Shown here: positions 7,941-15,852 of the stretch, piece by piece
How positions within the stretch are numbered: position 1 is the first letter of the stretch
Layout of the letters: every line of letters begins with the position of its first letter
Origin: CAIJMI01 sp964448085
Lineage (GTDB): Bacteria; Patescibacteriota; Microgenomatia; UBA10105; UBA927
Direction: 5' to 3'
DNA: 64,000 nucleotides
Assembly: GCA_964448085.1 (NCBI GenBank)
Contig: CAYUUX010000003.1
Location: 1-64,000, forward strand
Made by a program: the position numbers and the translations under genes
Notes under the pieces: generated by a model
Told to the model about the DNA's origin: nothing
Databases searched by the model: none
Seen by the model: only the letters and a program-made list of their open reading frames with translations

Positions 7941-9041
7941 TTACTGACAATCTTTTGGACAATTGCATGCATCTTCATATTGTGCGTCACATATGTTGTT
8001 CCCGCAAGGGCTACAGAGCGTGTGGGGAACACCCATTTGCTCTCTGCATATTTGAGAAAGATCCGGCGTTGACTGTTTGTCAGCTATTTTTGTAAGCCCA
8101 ACGCAACAATCCATTGCTTTAATGGTAGGATTCGTTTTTCCTGTTGTCATATCAAAATTACTTATCGCCCGTTCACCAGCACGAGCGCAGGAAGCTGGAG
8201 CCGACTCGGGAGCAGGAGAAGTATCAAAAAACTGTATCGTTGAAATGATTGAATCAAAACGATCAAACCAATCTTGGGCAAGTTGTGGTGCCTTTTGAGA
8301 AAAAAGGTCTTTGACAAAAACCTCTGGGGATTTCCAGATAAGAGCGTCACTGCAATTTTCTGTGTCCGTCGTAAAATATTGGGGCATCGCATCCGCATAG
8401 CTTCTCGGCGCAGTAAGCGTCAGAATAACTTGGTGATTATTTTTGAAAAAAATCAGTCCGCGGGTAAACCGCACATCACATACCTCAATTAACTGGAGAG
8501 AAAGATATGTTTTGCCGGAGAGAGACTGTATGGGAATCACGTTTTGCGAATTCGGATAGTTCGTGCCAAACGCTCGGGTGCCGTAATTTCCGTTTTCCAA
8601 AGCTTTTTTGTCTGCCAGAGCGGTTGTGAGATCAAATCCAAGAGGTTCGTCTTCATACTGAGCTAAGTCTTTGGTTCGTATATGTAAAACTACTGCGCGC
8701 GAGTTTTTGGTGTCCGCATTCAGCGTTATGTCATTGGGATATTGAATTTGGAACCCTAATTGTTCATCGGTATACGTATTCCAATCGGATGTAGCAGTTT
8801 CTTCTTTTTGCGTCTCTAACGTGGGTGTGGGAGCTTGTTGAATATTTGATATGTACATATTCTTTGACAAGAAGAAACCTCCAAAGAAGGTAGCGCATGG
8901 TACAAAAACACAAAGAAGTATGATAGATACTACGTTGCGCTTTGGTTTCCCAGTTGGTGAGGGAATTTGAGATTCTGGTGGAATATCCTGTTTTGAAGAA
9001 GACGCTTGTTCTGGCTGTTGTAAGACGGGTTCTGGATACAT
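7941..9041 (-). CDS. Membrane-anchored protein with PsbP-like domain and Cys-rich C-terminal tail
   Basis: 366 residues from ATG 9041; upstream in-frame ATGs would add an unconvincing Cys-containing extension. A Pro-rich N-terminus (1-35) is followed by a membrane helix (about 37-60). The extracellular domain begins WNTYTDEQLGFQIQYP, a motif typical of PsbP-like domains in Patescibacteria surface proteins. The last ~60 residues are Cys-rich, ending CGNNICDAQYEDACNCPKDC, a calcium- or disulfide-stabilised repeat of the kind written GNGxCDxxExxxNCPxDC. A weak TATCCT box lies 6 nt before the start. Confidence 0.65.
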   Translation of the reverse strand: MYPEPVLQQPEQASSSKQDIPPESQIPSPTGKPKRNVVSIILLCVFVPCATFFGGFFLSKNMYISNIQQAPTPTLETQKEETATSDWNTYTDEQLGFQIQYPNDITLNADTKNSRAVVLHIRTKDLAQYEDEPLGFDLTTALADKKALENGNYGTRAFGTNYPNSQNVIPIQSLSGKTYLSLQLIEVCDVRFTRGLIFFKNNHQVILTLTAPRSYADAMPQYFTTDTENCSDALIWKSPEVFVKDLFSQKAPQLAQDWFDRFDSIISTIQFFDTSPAPESAPASCARAGERAISNFDMTTGKTNPTIKAMDCCVGLTKIADKQSTPDLSQICREQMGVPHTLCSPCGNNICDAQYEDACNCPKDCQ

Positions 9042-9158
9042 ATATGTAGGATAACATATTATTGTTTGATGTCGACAGCTCATTGTTAGAACCATTGGAG
9101 TATGAGCGATGGGGTATTGTTGAGATTATTTTCCAGAAGGAGGTATACTACGGGGAGT

Positions 9159-9662
9159 ATGGAAAAAATAAAAACCACAGGAGCAGTGTCGACAAAAAAG
9201 GGCATAGCAGGAATTATCCTGCTTTTTATTATTCTATTCATCCTCCTTGGAGGCTTATTTGCATTTGATTACGGATATATTGCGTATACGAAACAGACGC
9301 ATATCTATCCCACCGCAACGCCTCCCCCCGGGGTGACGTACACGCCGATAACTGCGCGTGGGAGTTTTTCAAAAGATGCATACAGCGTGAACATAACACT
9401 CTATTTTGTTTCAGAGGGTGGTTCGGTGTCTGGGGATTTTTCTGGGGATTGCAGCGGAGTCATCACGGGATATTATGACGGGAAAGACGGTGGAGTCATC
9501 AGCGGAAATGCATATGGAAGCTGTGATCCTCTTTTTGTCCCCATTCCGGCATCGGCGGAGTTCTCTGGTGTTGTACAGAAAAGCCAGAAGGCCATTCCCG
9601 TTACAGGAAAAGGATCTGCAATGGGGGTCTCCGGTGAGGGTTCGTTGACGTTTACTTTCTAG
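9159..9662 (+). CDS. Membrane-anchored protein with Gly/Ser-rich beta domain
   Basis: 167 residues. A short basic N-terminus is followed by a membrane helix (about 15-38) and an extracellular Gly/Ser-rich domain with alternating hydrophobic residues, consistent with a small beta-sandwich. Two cysteines (SGDCSG and GSCDP) could form a disulfide. An AGGAGG at 9138-9143 and a GGGAG just before ATG 9159 support the start; the frame also opens at 9102. The family is unknown. Confidence 0.55.
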   Translation: MEKIKTTGAVSTKKGIAGIILLFIILFILLGGLFAFDYGYIAYTKQTHIYPTATPPPGVTYTPITARGSFSKDAYSVNITLYFVSEGGSVSGDFSGDCSGVITGYYDGKDGGVISGNAYGSCDPLFVPIPASAEFSGVVQKSQKAIPVTGKGSAMGVSGEGSLTFTF

Positions 9663-9689
9663 TCCTTCTTTTGAAAGAGGAAACAAAAA

Positions 9690-10178
9690 TTAGAGCCATT
9701 GGACATACGTGCATCCGGTTGGTGTTTTAGTTACCCGATCCCATCCCGAAGTGGAGCACTTTTTCATCCGCTTCCCATTTGCCGTTGTATACAGGACAAG
9801 TTTTGATCCGCAATCGGGGCATTCTTCTTCGAGTGGTTCTGTTGTTCCATTAATCCATTCGACAAAGTCGCACCCCGTCGCTTGTTTCTTTTCCGCATCC
9901 CAACCGCCAGTTGAGCATTTTTTCATTTTTTTCCCAAATCGCGTCATGGTGAGCACTAACGGTGCGCCACATTTTGGGCATTTTTCCTCCAGCGTCTGCG
10001 GTTCAAATGGGAGCCATAGAACGAAATCACACCCGTCGACTTTTTTGGTCGCCGCATTCCACATACCACCGGAGCACCTCCGTAATTTTTTTCCTGAATT
10101 CGTGAGAGTAATTTCTCCCAGTGGACTTCCACACTTTGGACAGGTGTCGGTTGTTGGTGTTTGCGTGTCGTTTTTCAT
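9690..10178 (-). CDS. Protein made of three tandem topoisomerase-type zinc ribbons
   Basis: 162 residues consisting of three ~48-residue repeats (about 14-60, 64-110, 114-162). Each has CPxCGxxL, then GK(K/R)(M/L)(K/R)(K/R)CS, then GCDFV or GCTYV, giving four Cys per repeat. This pattern is related to the C4 zinc ribbons at the C-terminus of bacterial topoisomerase I, which bind single-stranded DNA. Here they stand alone without a catalytic domain. A nucleic-acid-binding role is likely by analogy. Confidence 0.75.
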   Translation of the reverse strand: MKNDTQTPTTDTCPKCGSPLGEITLTNSGKKLRRCSGGMWNAATKKVDGCDFVLWLPFEPQTLEEKCPKCGAPLVLTMTRFGKKMKKCSTGGWDAEKKQATGCDFVEWINGTTEPLEEECPDCGSKLVLYTTANGKRMKKCSTSGWDRVTKTPTGCTYVQWL

Positions 10179-10186
10179 ATCTCTCT

Positions 10187-10192
10187 ACTATA
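10187..10192 (-). promoter_or_regulatory. Extended -10 box (TGGTATAGT) for the zinc-ribbon gene, leaderless
   Basis: TATAGT on the minus strand ends 8 nt before ATG 10178 and carries a TG one base upstream. Confidence 0.6.
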
Positions 10193-10241
10193 CCATGCAG
10201 CGAAAGATATAAGAACGGAGAAAAAACAGCGAGGATGCCAC

Positions 10242-10271
10242 TTAACAAATATGCTTCGTATTCAGTATACT
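10242..10271 (+). promoter_or_regulatory. Promoter of the exonuclease gene
   Basis: TTAACA (10242-10247), an 18-nt spacer and TATACT (10266-10271). The predicted start leaves a leader of only about 8 nt before ATG 10286, without a Shine-Dalgarno sequence. Confidence 0.6.
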
Positions 10272-10285
10272 TAACTGAATAAAAT

Positions 10286-10891
10286 ATGGTAACGGAATTA
10301 TTTTTTGACGTAGAGACAAAAAAATTGTTCAGTGACATAGCATCTGATGATCCGGCAGATCTTGGGGTATCGATAGTCTCGGTGTATAAACGGCAACTCA
10401 ATGAGGCATTGGAAGAGACACAAGGGGAGCTGCGGAGTTTTTGGGAAAAAGACTTCCCTTCTATGTGGCAATGGTTTTCGGAAGCGGATCGCATTGTGGG
10501 ATTCAACTCGCTAAAATTTGATGTTCCGGCACTGCGACCATATGCACCTGAAAATTTTTCGCGACTACCACATTTTGATGTAATGGAACTCGTCCGGCAA
10601 AAACTTGGAAGAAGAATAGGATTAAACGCATTGGCACAGGTTTCCTTGGGGATAGAGAAGATTGATCATGGGACAAACGCCGTTATTTACTGGGCTAAAG
10701 GAGATGCGGAAAACTTAAAAAAATTGCAAACGTATTGTGAATCAGATGTCTTGTTGACTCGTGACCTGTATGAATACGGAAAAAAATTCGGTCACCTAAA
10801 ATACATGGATAAATGGAACAGAGAGTCGACAATTGAAATTGATTTTTCGTATCCAAAGAAAGAGGTAAGTCCACAGATTGGATTATTCTGA
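10286..10891 (+). CDS. DEDD-type 3'-5' exonuclease (RNase H-like fold)
   Basis: 201 residues. The first motif, FFDVET, supplies the Asp and Glu of ExoI. GFNSLKFDVPAL supplies the ExoII Asp, and YCESDVLLTRDLYEYG the ExoIII tyrosine/aspartate region. These are characteristic of single-domain exonucleases related to the PolB proofreading domain and to YprB. It probably degrades single-stranded DNA or RNA 3' to 5'. There is no polymerase or helicase domain. The gene ends 9 nt inside the convergent patatin gene. Confidence 0.8.
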   Translation: MVTELFFDVETKKLFSDIASDDPADLGVSIVSVYKRQLNEALEETQGELRSFWEKDFPSMWQWFSEADRIVGFNSLKFDVPALRPYAPENFSRLPHFDVMELVRQKLGRRIGLNALAQVSLGIEKIDHGTNAVIYWAKGDAENLKKLQTYCESDVLLTRDLYEYGKKFGHLKYMDKWNRESTIEIDFSYPKKEVSPQIGLF

Positions 10892-11695
10892 CGAAAGCAA
10901 ACGTACGATGTCGGGAATTTTGCGTTCCGTTTCTTCTACACCAAGTGTAATGATTTCCTCTCCGTGAACCGCGCGCGTTATTGCAAGCGGTGTGACATGG
11001 GGCTCAAGGGGAATATCCGCAAGTTTCATATTTTCTTTTGCCAAACTGTATCGCAGGCTTGCAATGGTAGATTTTGCAATCGTTAAAGACGAAGGGGGTG
11101 TTTTTGGAACAGGTGAAGATTTTCGGGTAAGATATGCATCACAGCTTACCGCAATAACTATATCCGCTCCCATGGAACGTACAACGGAGGCGGGAATTGG
11201 GAGAGATGCCCCGCCGTCCATAAGGTACATATCACCCAACGCCATTGGCTGAAACAGAAGCGGAACGGAAATGCTTGCGCGGATAGCTTCCAATAGGTTA
11301 CCTTTTTGTAGTATGACCGGCTCCCCTGAGGAAACATCCGTGGCCACAGCGGCAAAAGGAATTGTGAGTGATTCGATTGTGTGATGCCCGATGTGCTGTG
11401 TTAAAAATTCCATTGCCCGTTGCCCTTTGATGACTCCCGAGGAAAATGCTGCGTCTGAGAGTACCCACGCAAGGTCACGATACCCGAAGGTGTGGGCAAC
11501 TTGTTCAACTTTTTCGATGCTTCCAAGCGCGGCAAATGCACCCCCAATGAGTGCGCCGGCACTCGTTCCGGCAATCATATCAATGGGAATATGGTGAGCA
11601 AGAAGCGTTTTGATAACGCCGATATGAACAAAACCCCGAACACCACCGCTGCCAAGGGCGAGTCCAACTTTTTTTGTCGTTCGTTTTTGTCCCAT
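10883..11695 (-). CDS. Patatin-like phospholipase (RssA/NTE-type)
   Basis: 270 residues. The oxyanion motif GSGGVRG (about 17-23), the nucleophile elbow GTSAG (Ser about 45) and the catalytic Asp in DGG (about 160) are all present and correctly ordered. This is a complete serine-aspartate hydrolase of the bacterial patatin family, acting on phospholipid acyl esters at the cytoplasmic membrane face. Length is close to the ~270-300 usual for RssA-type proteins. The start is supported by an adjacent -10 box. The physiological substrate is unknown. Confidence 0.9.
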   Translation of the reverse strand: MGQKRTTKKVGLALGSGGVRGFVHIGVIKTLLAHHIPIDMIAGTSAGALIGGAFAALGSIEKVEQVAHTFGYRDLAWVLSDAAFSSGVIKGQRAMEFLTQHIGHHTIESLTIPFAAVATDVSSGEPVILQKGNLLEAIRASISVPLLFQPMALGDMYLMDGGASLPIPASVVRSMGADIVIAVSCDAYLTRKSSPVPKTPPSSLTIAKSTIASLRYSLAKENMKLADIPLEPHVTPLAITRAVHGEEIITLGVEETERKIPDIVRLLSSE

Positions 11696-11701
11696 GAAGG
11701 T

Positions 11702-11707
11702 ATTATA
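11702..11707 (-). promoter_or_regulatory. Extended -10 box (TGTTATAAT) for the patatin gene, leaderless
   Basis: Minus-strand TATAAT (11707 to 11702) ends 6 nt before ATG 11695. It lies back to back with the promoter of the 11751 gene. Confidence 0.65.
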
Positions 11708-11712
11708 ACAAT

Positions 11713-11742
11713 TTGCGATAGGAGAAACGATTGGTCTATACT
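11713..11742 (+). promoter_or_regulatory. Promoter of the 11751 gene, leaderless
   Basis: TTGCGA (11713-11718), an 18-nt spacer and TATACT (11737-11742). The -10 ends 8 nt before ATG 11751. Confidence 0.65.
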
Positions 11743-11750
11743 CAGGCTAT

Positions 11751-12239
11751 ATGAAACAGTATATATGGTATGTTGGCATTTTTATTGTATGTGTATTGGC
11801 AATCCGCATGCCTGTATATGGATTGGACCCAGGGCTGTTGCCTCCAAGGGATGCAATTCAAATTACGCTACCAACGGCTACACCAACGCCCACAATAAAA
11901 TTCATGATTCCGGATAAAAGCATTAGGATTTCTATTGCGCCGTTGTCAACAGCTACTCCAACACAAACGACTGCACCGTTAACAACTACAACTGTGGCGG
12001 TAAGTCCTACTCCAGATTCATCTCTGGATGCATCAAGCGGAGCAAATGTTGAAAAAACAGAGAGTACACCATCTCCACAAGGCGAGGAAACAAAAAAAGG
12101 GGCTGTAAAAAGTATACTGAACAAGCGGGACATGGGTTTTTTTGGCATTATCGGAGCATTAGCGTTGATTATCTTGGTTATTCTTTTTTTCCCCAAAAGA
12201 AAAAAGGAATCTGACGGCATCACCGAAGAACAAACATAA
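11751..12239 (+). CDS. Secreted/membrane protein with Thr/Pro-rich linker and C-terminal anchor
   Basis: 162 residues. An N-terminal hydrophobic segment (about 4-20) reads as a signal peptide or anchor. A Thr/Pro/Ser-rich region (about 35-115) follows, then a membrane helix (about 128-148) and a short Lys-rich tail (FPKRKK). The arrangement of signal peptide, low-complexity ectodomain and C-terminal helix with basic stop-transfer suggests a cell-surface stalk protein. There is no recognisable domain. The 3' end overlaps the convergent uppP gene by 20 nt. Confidence 0.6.
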   Translation: MKQYIWYVGIFIVCVLAIRMPVYGLDPGLLPPRDAIQITLPTATPTPTIKFMIPDKSIRISIAPLSTATPTQTTAPLTTTTVAVSPTPDSSLDASSGANVEKTESTPSPQGEETKKGAVKSILNKRDMGFFGIIGALALIILVILFFPKRKKESDGITEEQT

Positions 12240-12993
12240 AATAGATTCCTGCAAGAAATATACGGTAGACCCCGAAGGGAACAAAAGAATGATGTCGTAT
12301 ATACTGAAGGAAGAGACGGACCGTAAAAAGCGCGGTGATAAAAGATGTCAAGATTCCCAAGAGAAGGAAATGTAGTGAAGAGGAATCAAAAGAAATGGGT
12401 GATTGAATAAGATCTAATACTGTTGCCGCTAGCATGGTGGGGATTGCAAGAAGAAACGAAAACTCTACAGATGCGGCTCTGGATAATCCCATAACCATTC
12501 CTGCAAACATTGTCGCTGCTGCACGAGATACGCCTGGTATGAGGGAAACAGACTGACCAATCCCAATACCAACCGCTTGTCGTATCGAAACCGTTTCTAA
12601 AGAAGCTCTAGGAAACGTCCTTTTTTTAAACACTGTTTCCATGAGAATAAAGACAGCGCCTCCAAGAGCGAGTGCGATAACGACTACATAGGGATTGCCT
12701 AAAAGATACTGTTTAACAAGTCGGTAGAATAAAAGTCCGGTAATCATGGTGGGAATAAACGCACACAAGAGCGGTACCCAAAGGAACCGTTTGGTTAGGA
12801 GAGTTTGAAAATAGATGACGCCCACAGCCATAATTGCCCCAAGCTGGATGATGATCTCAAACGATTTTAAGAATTCATTGTTAGGAATGGAAAGCAGAGT
12901 TCCAACAAGAATCATATGACCCGTGGAAGATATGGGAAGGAATTCGGTAATACCCTCAACGATACCAAGAATGATAGCGTGAACGTTTTGCAT
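12220..12993 (-). CDS. uppP: Undecaprenyl-diphosphatase UppP (BacA)
   Basis: 257 residues, polytopic. The N-terminal GIVEGITEFLPISSTGHM motif (about residues 11-28) and the later GxxxSLIPGVSRA motif (about 150-165) are the two active-site signatures of the BacA/UppP family. The enzyme dephosphorylates undecaprenyl diphosphate to recycle the lipid carrier for peptidoglycan and glycan synthesis. Nearby PBPs and the glycan operon at 43-49 kb use the same carrier. It lies 8 nt downstream of the ferredoxin gene, so the two are probably co-transcribed. Confidence 0.95.
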   Translation of the reverse strand: MQNVHAIILGIVEGITEFLPISSTGHMILVGTLLSIPNNEFLKSFEIIIQLGAIMAVGVIYFQTLLTKRFLWVPLLCAFIPTMITGLLFYRLVKQYLLGNPYVVVIALALGGAVFILMETVFKKRTFPRASLETVSIRQAVGIGIGQSVSLIPGVSRAAATMFAGMVMGLSRAASVEFSFLLAIPTMLAATVLDLIQSPISFDSSSLHFLLLGILTSFITALFTVRLFLQYIRHHSFVPFGVYRIFLAGIYFMFVLR

Positions 12994-13001
12994 GGAAAGG
13001 T

Positions 13002-13196
13002 TTACGAGACTATTTCTATTGCTTCGGACGGACAGGATTTTGCTGCTTCTGTTGCAAGTTTTTTGTCCTTTTCTGTGTACGCATCAGGATTTTTTTTAAG
13101 AGCAACAACGCCACTGTCTAGGGTGAATAATTCTGGCGCAATTGAGGCGCAGAGTCCGCAAGACAAACATTTATCTGTATGAAGGCGTATATTCAT
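13002..13196 (-). CDS. Ferredoxin, single [4Fe-4S] type
   Basis: 64 residues with CLSCGLC (about residues 10-16) and a distant CP (about 55), the four ligands of a single-cluster bacterial ferredoxin. The position that would ligate a second cluster is Ala (SIAPELF), consistent with one cluster only. It is a small acidic electron carrier; the partner is unknown. A strong AGGAGG precedes the ATG, unlike many neighbours. It heads a two-gene unit with uppP. Confidence 0.9.
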   Translation of the reverse strand: MNIRLHTDKCLSCGLCASIAPELFTLDSGVVALKKNPDAYTEKDKKLATEAAKSCPSEAIEIVS

Positions 13197-13230
13197 AATC
13201 CTCCTAGATTTCTATCCTATACCGTTTGCC

Positions 13231-13247
13231 CCCTTTTTAAAAGGGGA
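13231..13247. repeat. Perfect palindrome CCCCTTTT-T-AAAAGGGG
   Basis: A 17-nt perfect inverted repeat between the divergent ferredoxin and RRM genes. No U-tract follows on either strand, so it is not an obvious terminator. It may be an operator for either gene. Confidence 0.4.
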
Positions 13248-13260
13248 AGGAAAGAGGAAT

Positions 13261-13290
13261 TTGGGACAGAGACAACATATATGGTATACT
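13261..13290 (+). promoter_or_regulatory. Promoter of the RRM gene with a long leader
   Basis: TTGGGA (13261-13266), an 18-nt spacer and the extended -10 TGGTATACT (TATACT 13285-13290). Transcription would begin near 13297, leaving about 120 nt of leader before ATG 13418, far longer than for most genes here. GGGAGAAAGG near 13399-13408 can serve as Shine-Dalgarno sequence. Confidence 0.6.
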
Positions 13291-13417
13291 TGCCGATGAC
13301 TTAGGAAGAAGTAAGGAAGTAGGTTTCGAAGTCTTGTAAAGTCCACGTGTTTGGTCTTTGTCAATCTTCGTAGTATACCCGTCCCGTTTTCCGTCCTAGG
13401 GAGAAAGGAATACTCAT

Positions 13418-13669
13418 ATGAATCTATTTGTCGGAAACCTTCCGTACACAATGGACAGCGCGAAATTAAGCGAAACATTCGCTCCTGCAGGAACCGTTGT
13501 TTCTGCAAAAGTGATCGTTGATAAATACTCTGGACGATCACGTGGCTTTGGTTTTGTTGAAATGAGCTCAGATGAAGAGTCGAAAAAAGCAATCGAGATG
13601 CTCAATGGAACCGCTGTCGAAGGACGACCATTGGTCGTCAATGAAGCGCGACCCCCAAAACAAGGGTAA
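13418..13669 (+). CDS. RRM-domain RNA-binding protein
   Basis: 83 residues forming one RNA-recognition motif. RNP2 is LFVGNL (residues 3-8) and RNP1 is RGFGFVEM (about 46-53). After the RRM there is only a short tail (ARPPKQG), as in cyanobacterial Rbp proteins, which act as RNA chaperones and are often cold-induced. The long leader and the dedicated terminator suggest strong, post-transcriptionally regulated expression. The target RNAs are unknown. Confidence 0.9.
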   Translation: MNLFVGNLPYTMDSAKLSETFAPAGTVVSAKVIVDKYSGRSRGFGFVEMSSDEESKKAIEMLNGTAVEGRPLVVNEARPPKQG

Positions 13670-13682
13670 ACGTTTGTAAACG

Positions 13683-13712
13683 AAAAAGGGCTGAGCAATC
13701 GGCCCTTTTTTT
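13683..13712 (+). terminator. Rho-independent terminator of the RRM gene
   Basis: AAAAAGGGC and GCCCTTTTT form a stem around a ~10-nt loop and run into a T tract. It lies 14 nt after the stop codon and also abuts the end of the convergent PBP gene. Confidence 0.85.
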
Positions 13713-15801
13713 ATGGTTGCTTCGAAGGGGACGGAGTGGGAATGGGAGCGCAGAGTTTTCCTGCAGGTTCCGTTCCACGAATGAAAAACTCCGGTCTTCC
13801 AAAATAACAGGATATAGACACAATGGATTCGTTGCGTATAGGTAACTCATCCGCCGTATCTTTGAGAAGTTCGGTCATAATATCATGCCAAATCGGTGCT
13901 GCTCCCGTAACTCCCGAGGAGAGATAGGGATTCATTGGTGAGTTATCGTTATTGCCTACCCAAACAGCGGCAAGATAGGATGGTGTATAGCCAATGGTCC
14001 AATTATCGCGCTTGTCGTTGCTTGTTCCTGTTTTTACTGATACGGTTTTTCCTGGTATGACAAGTTCAGATTGTAATCCGAATGCGTTTGAGCGTGCGAC
14101 GTTATCAGATAAGATATTCCCCATAATCCAGGCAACTTCCGGTTTTACCGCCTGGACGCCTTTCGATGGTGTATGCCGTTCATACACTTTTCCGGTGTAA
14201 TCGGTTACCTCTAGGATCGGTTGTGTATCTTGACGAACGCCACCGTTAGCGAGCGTTCCGAAAACTTCCGTCATATCAAGCATGGTGACATCTGCGCCGC
14301 CCAGTGTGATGGACAAACCATATCTTGATGGATCTGTCCAAGAGTCAATTCCCATTGCTTTTCCTTTTTCAACGATATCGCGTACGCCAAGTTTGGCAGC
14401 TAATTTTACCGCAGGAACATTGTAGGAATTGGCGAGCGCGTATCGAAGTGGTGTTATTCCATGAAATTTCCCATCGTAATTGACCGGAGCGTATGGTGGA
14501 TTGTTTGGGATTGAATACACTACGGGACTGTCGTCCAAAAGGGAAGCTGCGGTAAATCCTTGCTCTAATGCGAGCGCGTACGTTACCACTTTTATGGAAG
14601 ACCCCGGTTGTCTAAGTGAGGTGGTGACATTCACGTTCCCATCGTGTTCGCTGTCAAAATAGTCATGGCTGCCAACCATCGCAAGAATTTCTCCCGTCTT
14701 TGGATTAGTAACCACCGCGGCTCCATTGCCGACATTGAGATATTTCAAAGATTGAATATGGGATGAAACTATGGATTGGACAGAGTCCTGCAATTGCACG
14801 TCAAGTGACGTAACGATACGTAAGCCTCCCTGTTCTACCAATCGTGTTCCGTACTTTTTTTCAAGCAATTCCTTGATGTACATAACGAAATGCGGAGCCC
14901 GTATGGATATATTGGGAGGCGCAAATGAAATGGTTTCCGTGTATGCTGCTTCCGCTTCCTCTTTTGTGATGTATCCGTCTTCCACCATGCGGCGAAGCAC
15001 TTCCATTTGTCGATTGAATGCTTTTTCTGGATGTGCGCCAAAGGGAGAATATTCCGTGGGTGCTGCAGGAAGGCCAGCAAGAAGAGTAATTTCCCCAAGG
15101 GAAAGGTCAACAAGTTTTTTACCGAAATATGTTTCACTTGCCGACTCTACACCCCACGCCGTTCCTCCATATGGGACCTGGTTTAAGTACATTTCAAGTA
15201 TCTGATCTTTGGAATAAATGCGTTCTGCCCAGAATGCAAGTATGATTTCCTTTATTTTCCGATAGATGGAGACTTCCGGAGACAGCAGTGCGGATTTGAT
15301 AAGTTGTTGTGTTATGGTGGATCCTCCTTGGATTGCTCCATGGAACACGATTTCTTTTAACGCCCGCACAATCCCTTTGATGGAGAATCCGTTGTGTTGG
15401 TAAAATTCACGGTCTTCTATAGCGATGGTTGCCTGTTTGAGTCGTTTCGGAATTTCTGACAATGGCATTGGGGATCGATTCTGTTCTGCGTATATTTCAT
15501 ACAAGAGTGTACCGTGTCGGTCAAAAATTTTGGAGGATACGGCAAGGTCTCTGCGGGAAAGCATGGACGGGTTCGGAAGTGATCGTAACCAACCGTAGAC
15601 AACATACGGGAGAAACACCAATACTATTGTGGTAAGGACGCCAATAACAAAGGAAGACAAAAGAAAACGTTTTTTACCACCTCGCGTATTTTTTGAGGAT
15701 CTCCAGAAGGCCAATTGTTGCTTTTTCGATTGTACTTTGGGAAACACAGCGGGAACACGTTTTGGAAACAAGTATTGTTTATTGGCGTTCGTACGAGCCA
15801 T
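13711..15801 (-). CDS. Class A penicillin-binding protein (PBP1A-like), copy 1
   Basis: 696 residues. A basic cytoplasmic tail and membrane helix (about 45-70) precede a GT51 glycosyltransferase domain with EDREFYQHNG (about 128-137) and GGSTITQQL. The transpeptidase domain has SxxK in GSSIK (about 400), SYN, and KTG in VKTGTSNDKR (about 590). All catalytic residues are present, so it should both polymerise lipid II glycan and crosslink stem peptides. The C-terminus ends in a Pro/Ser tail. A paralogue lies 51 nt upstream on the same strand. A TATAAC-like -10 lies 12 nt before the ATG. Confidence 0.95.
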   Translation of the reverse strand: MARTNANKQYLFPKRVPAVFPKVQSKKQQLAFWRSSKNTRGGKKRFLLSSFVIGVLTTIVLVFLPYVVYGWLRSLPNPSMLSRRDLAVSSKIFDRHGTLLYEIYAEQNRSPMPLSEIPKRLKQATIAIEDREFYQHNGFSIKGIVRALKEIVFHGAIQGGSTITQQLIKSALLSPEVSIYRKIKEIILAFWAERIYSKDQILEMYLNQVPYGGTAWGVESASETYFGKKLVDLSLGEITLLAGLPAAPTEYSPFGAHPEKAFNRQMEVLRRMVEDGYITKEEAEAAYTETISFAPPNISIRAPHFVMYIKELLEKKYGTRLVEQGGLRIVTSLDVQLQDSVQSIVSSHIQSLKYLNVGNGAAVVTNPKTGEILAMVGSHDYFDSEHDGNVNVTTSLRQPGSSIKVVTYALALEQGFTAASLLDDSPVVYSIPNNPPYAPVNYDGKFHGITPLRYALANSYNVPAVKLAAKLGVRDIVEKGKAMGIDSWTDPSRYGLSITLGGADVTMLDMTEVFGTLANGGVRQDTQPILEVTDYTGKVYERHTPSKGVQAVKPEVAWIMGNILSDNVARSNAFGLQSELVIPGKTVSVKTGTSNDKRDNWTIGYTPSYLAAVWVGNNDNSPMNPYLSSGVTGAAPIWHDIMTELLKDTADELPIRNESIVSISCYFGRPEFFIRGTEPAGKLCAPIPTPSPSKQP

Positions 15802-15852
15802 AACAGCAAATGAGTTATACCACAGGATGAAGAAAAAACAAATAACGAGATT

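Noticed and set aside
10027..10506. 159-residue minus-strand frame across the exonuclease start and the zinc-ribbon start
   Set aside because: It overlaps two well-supported genes and both of their promoters, and has no family resemblance.
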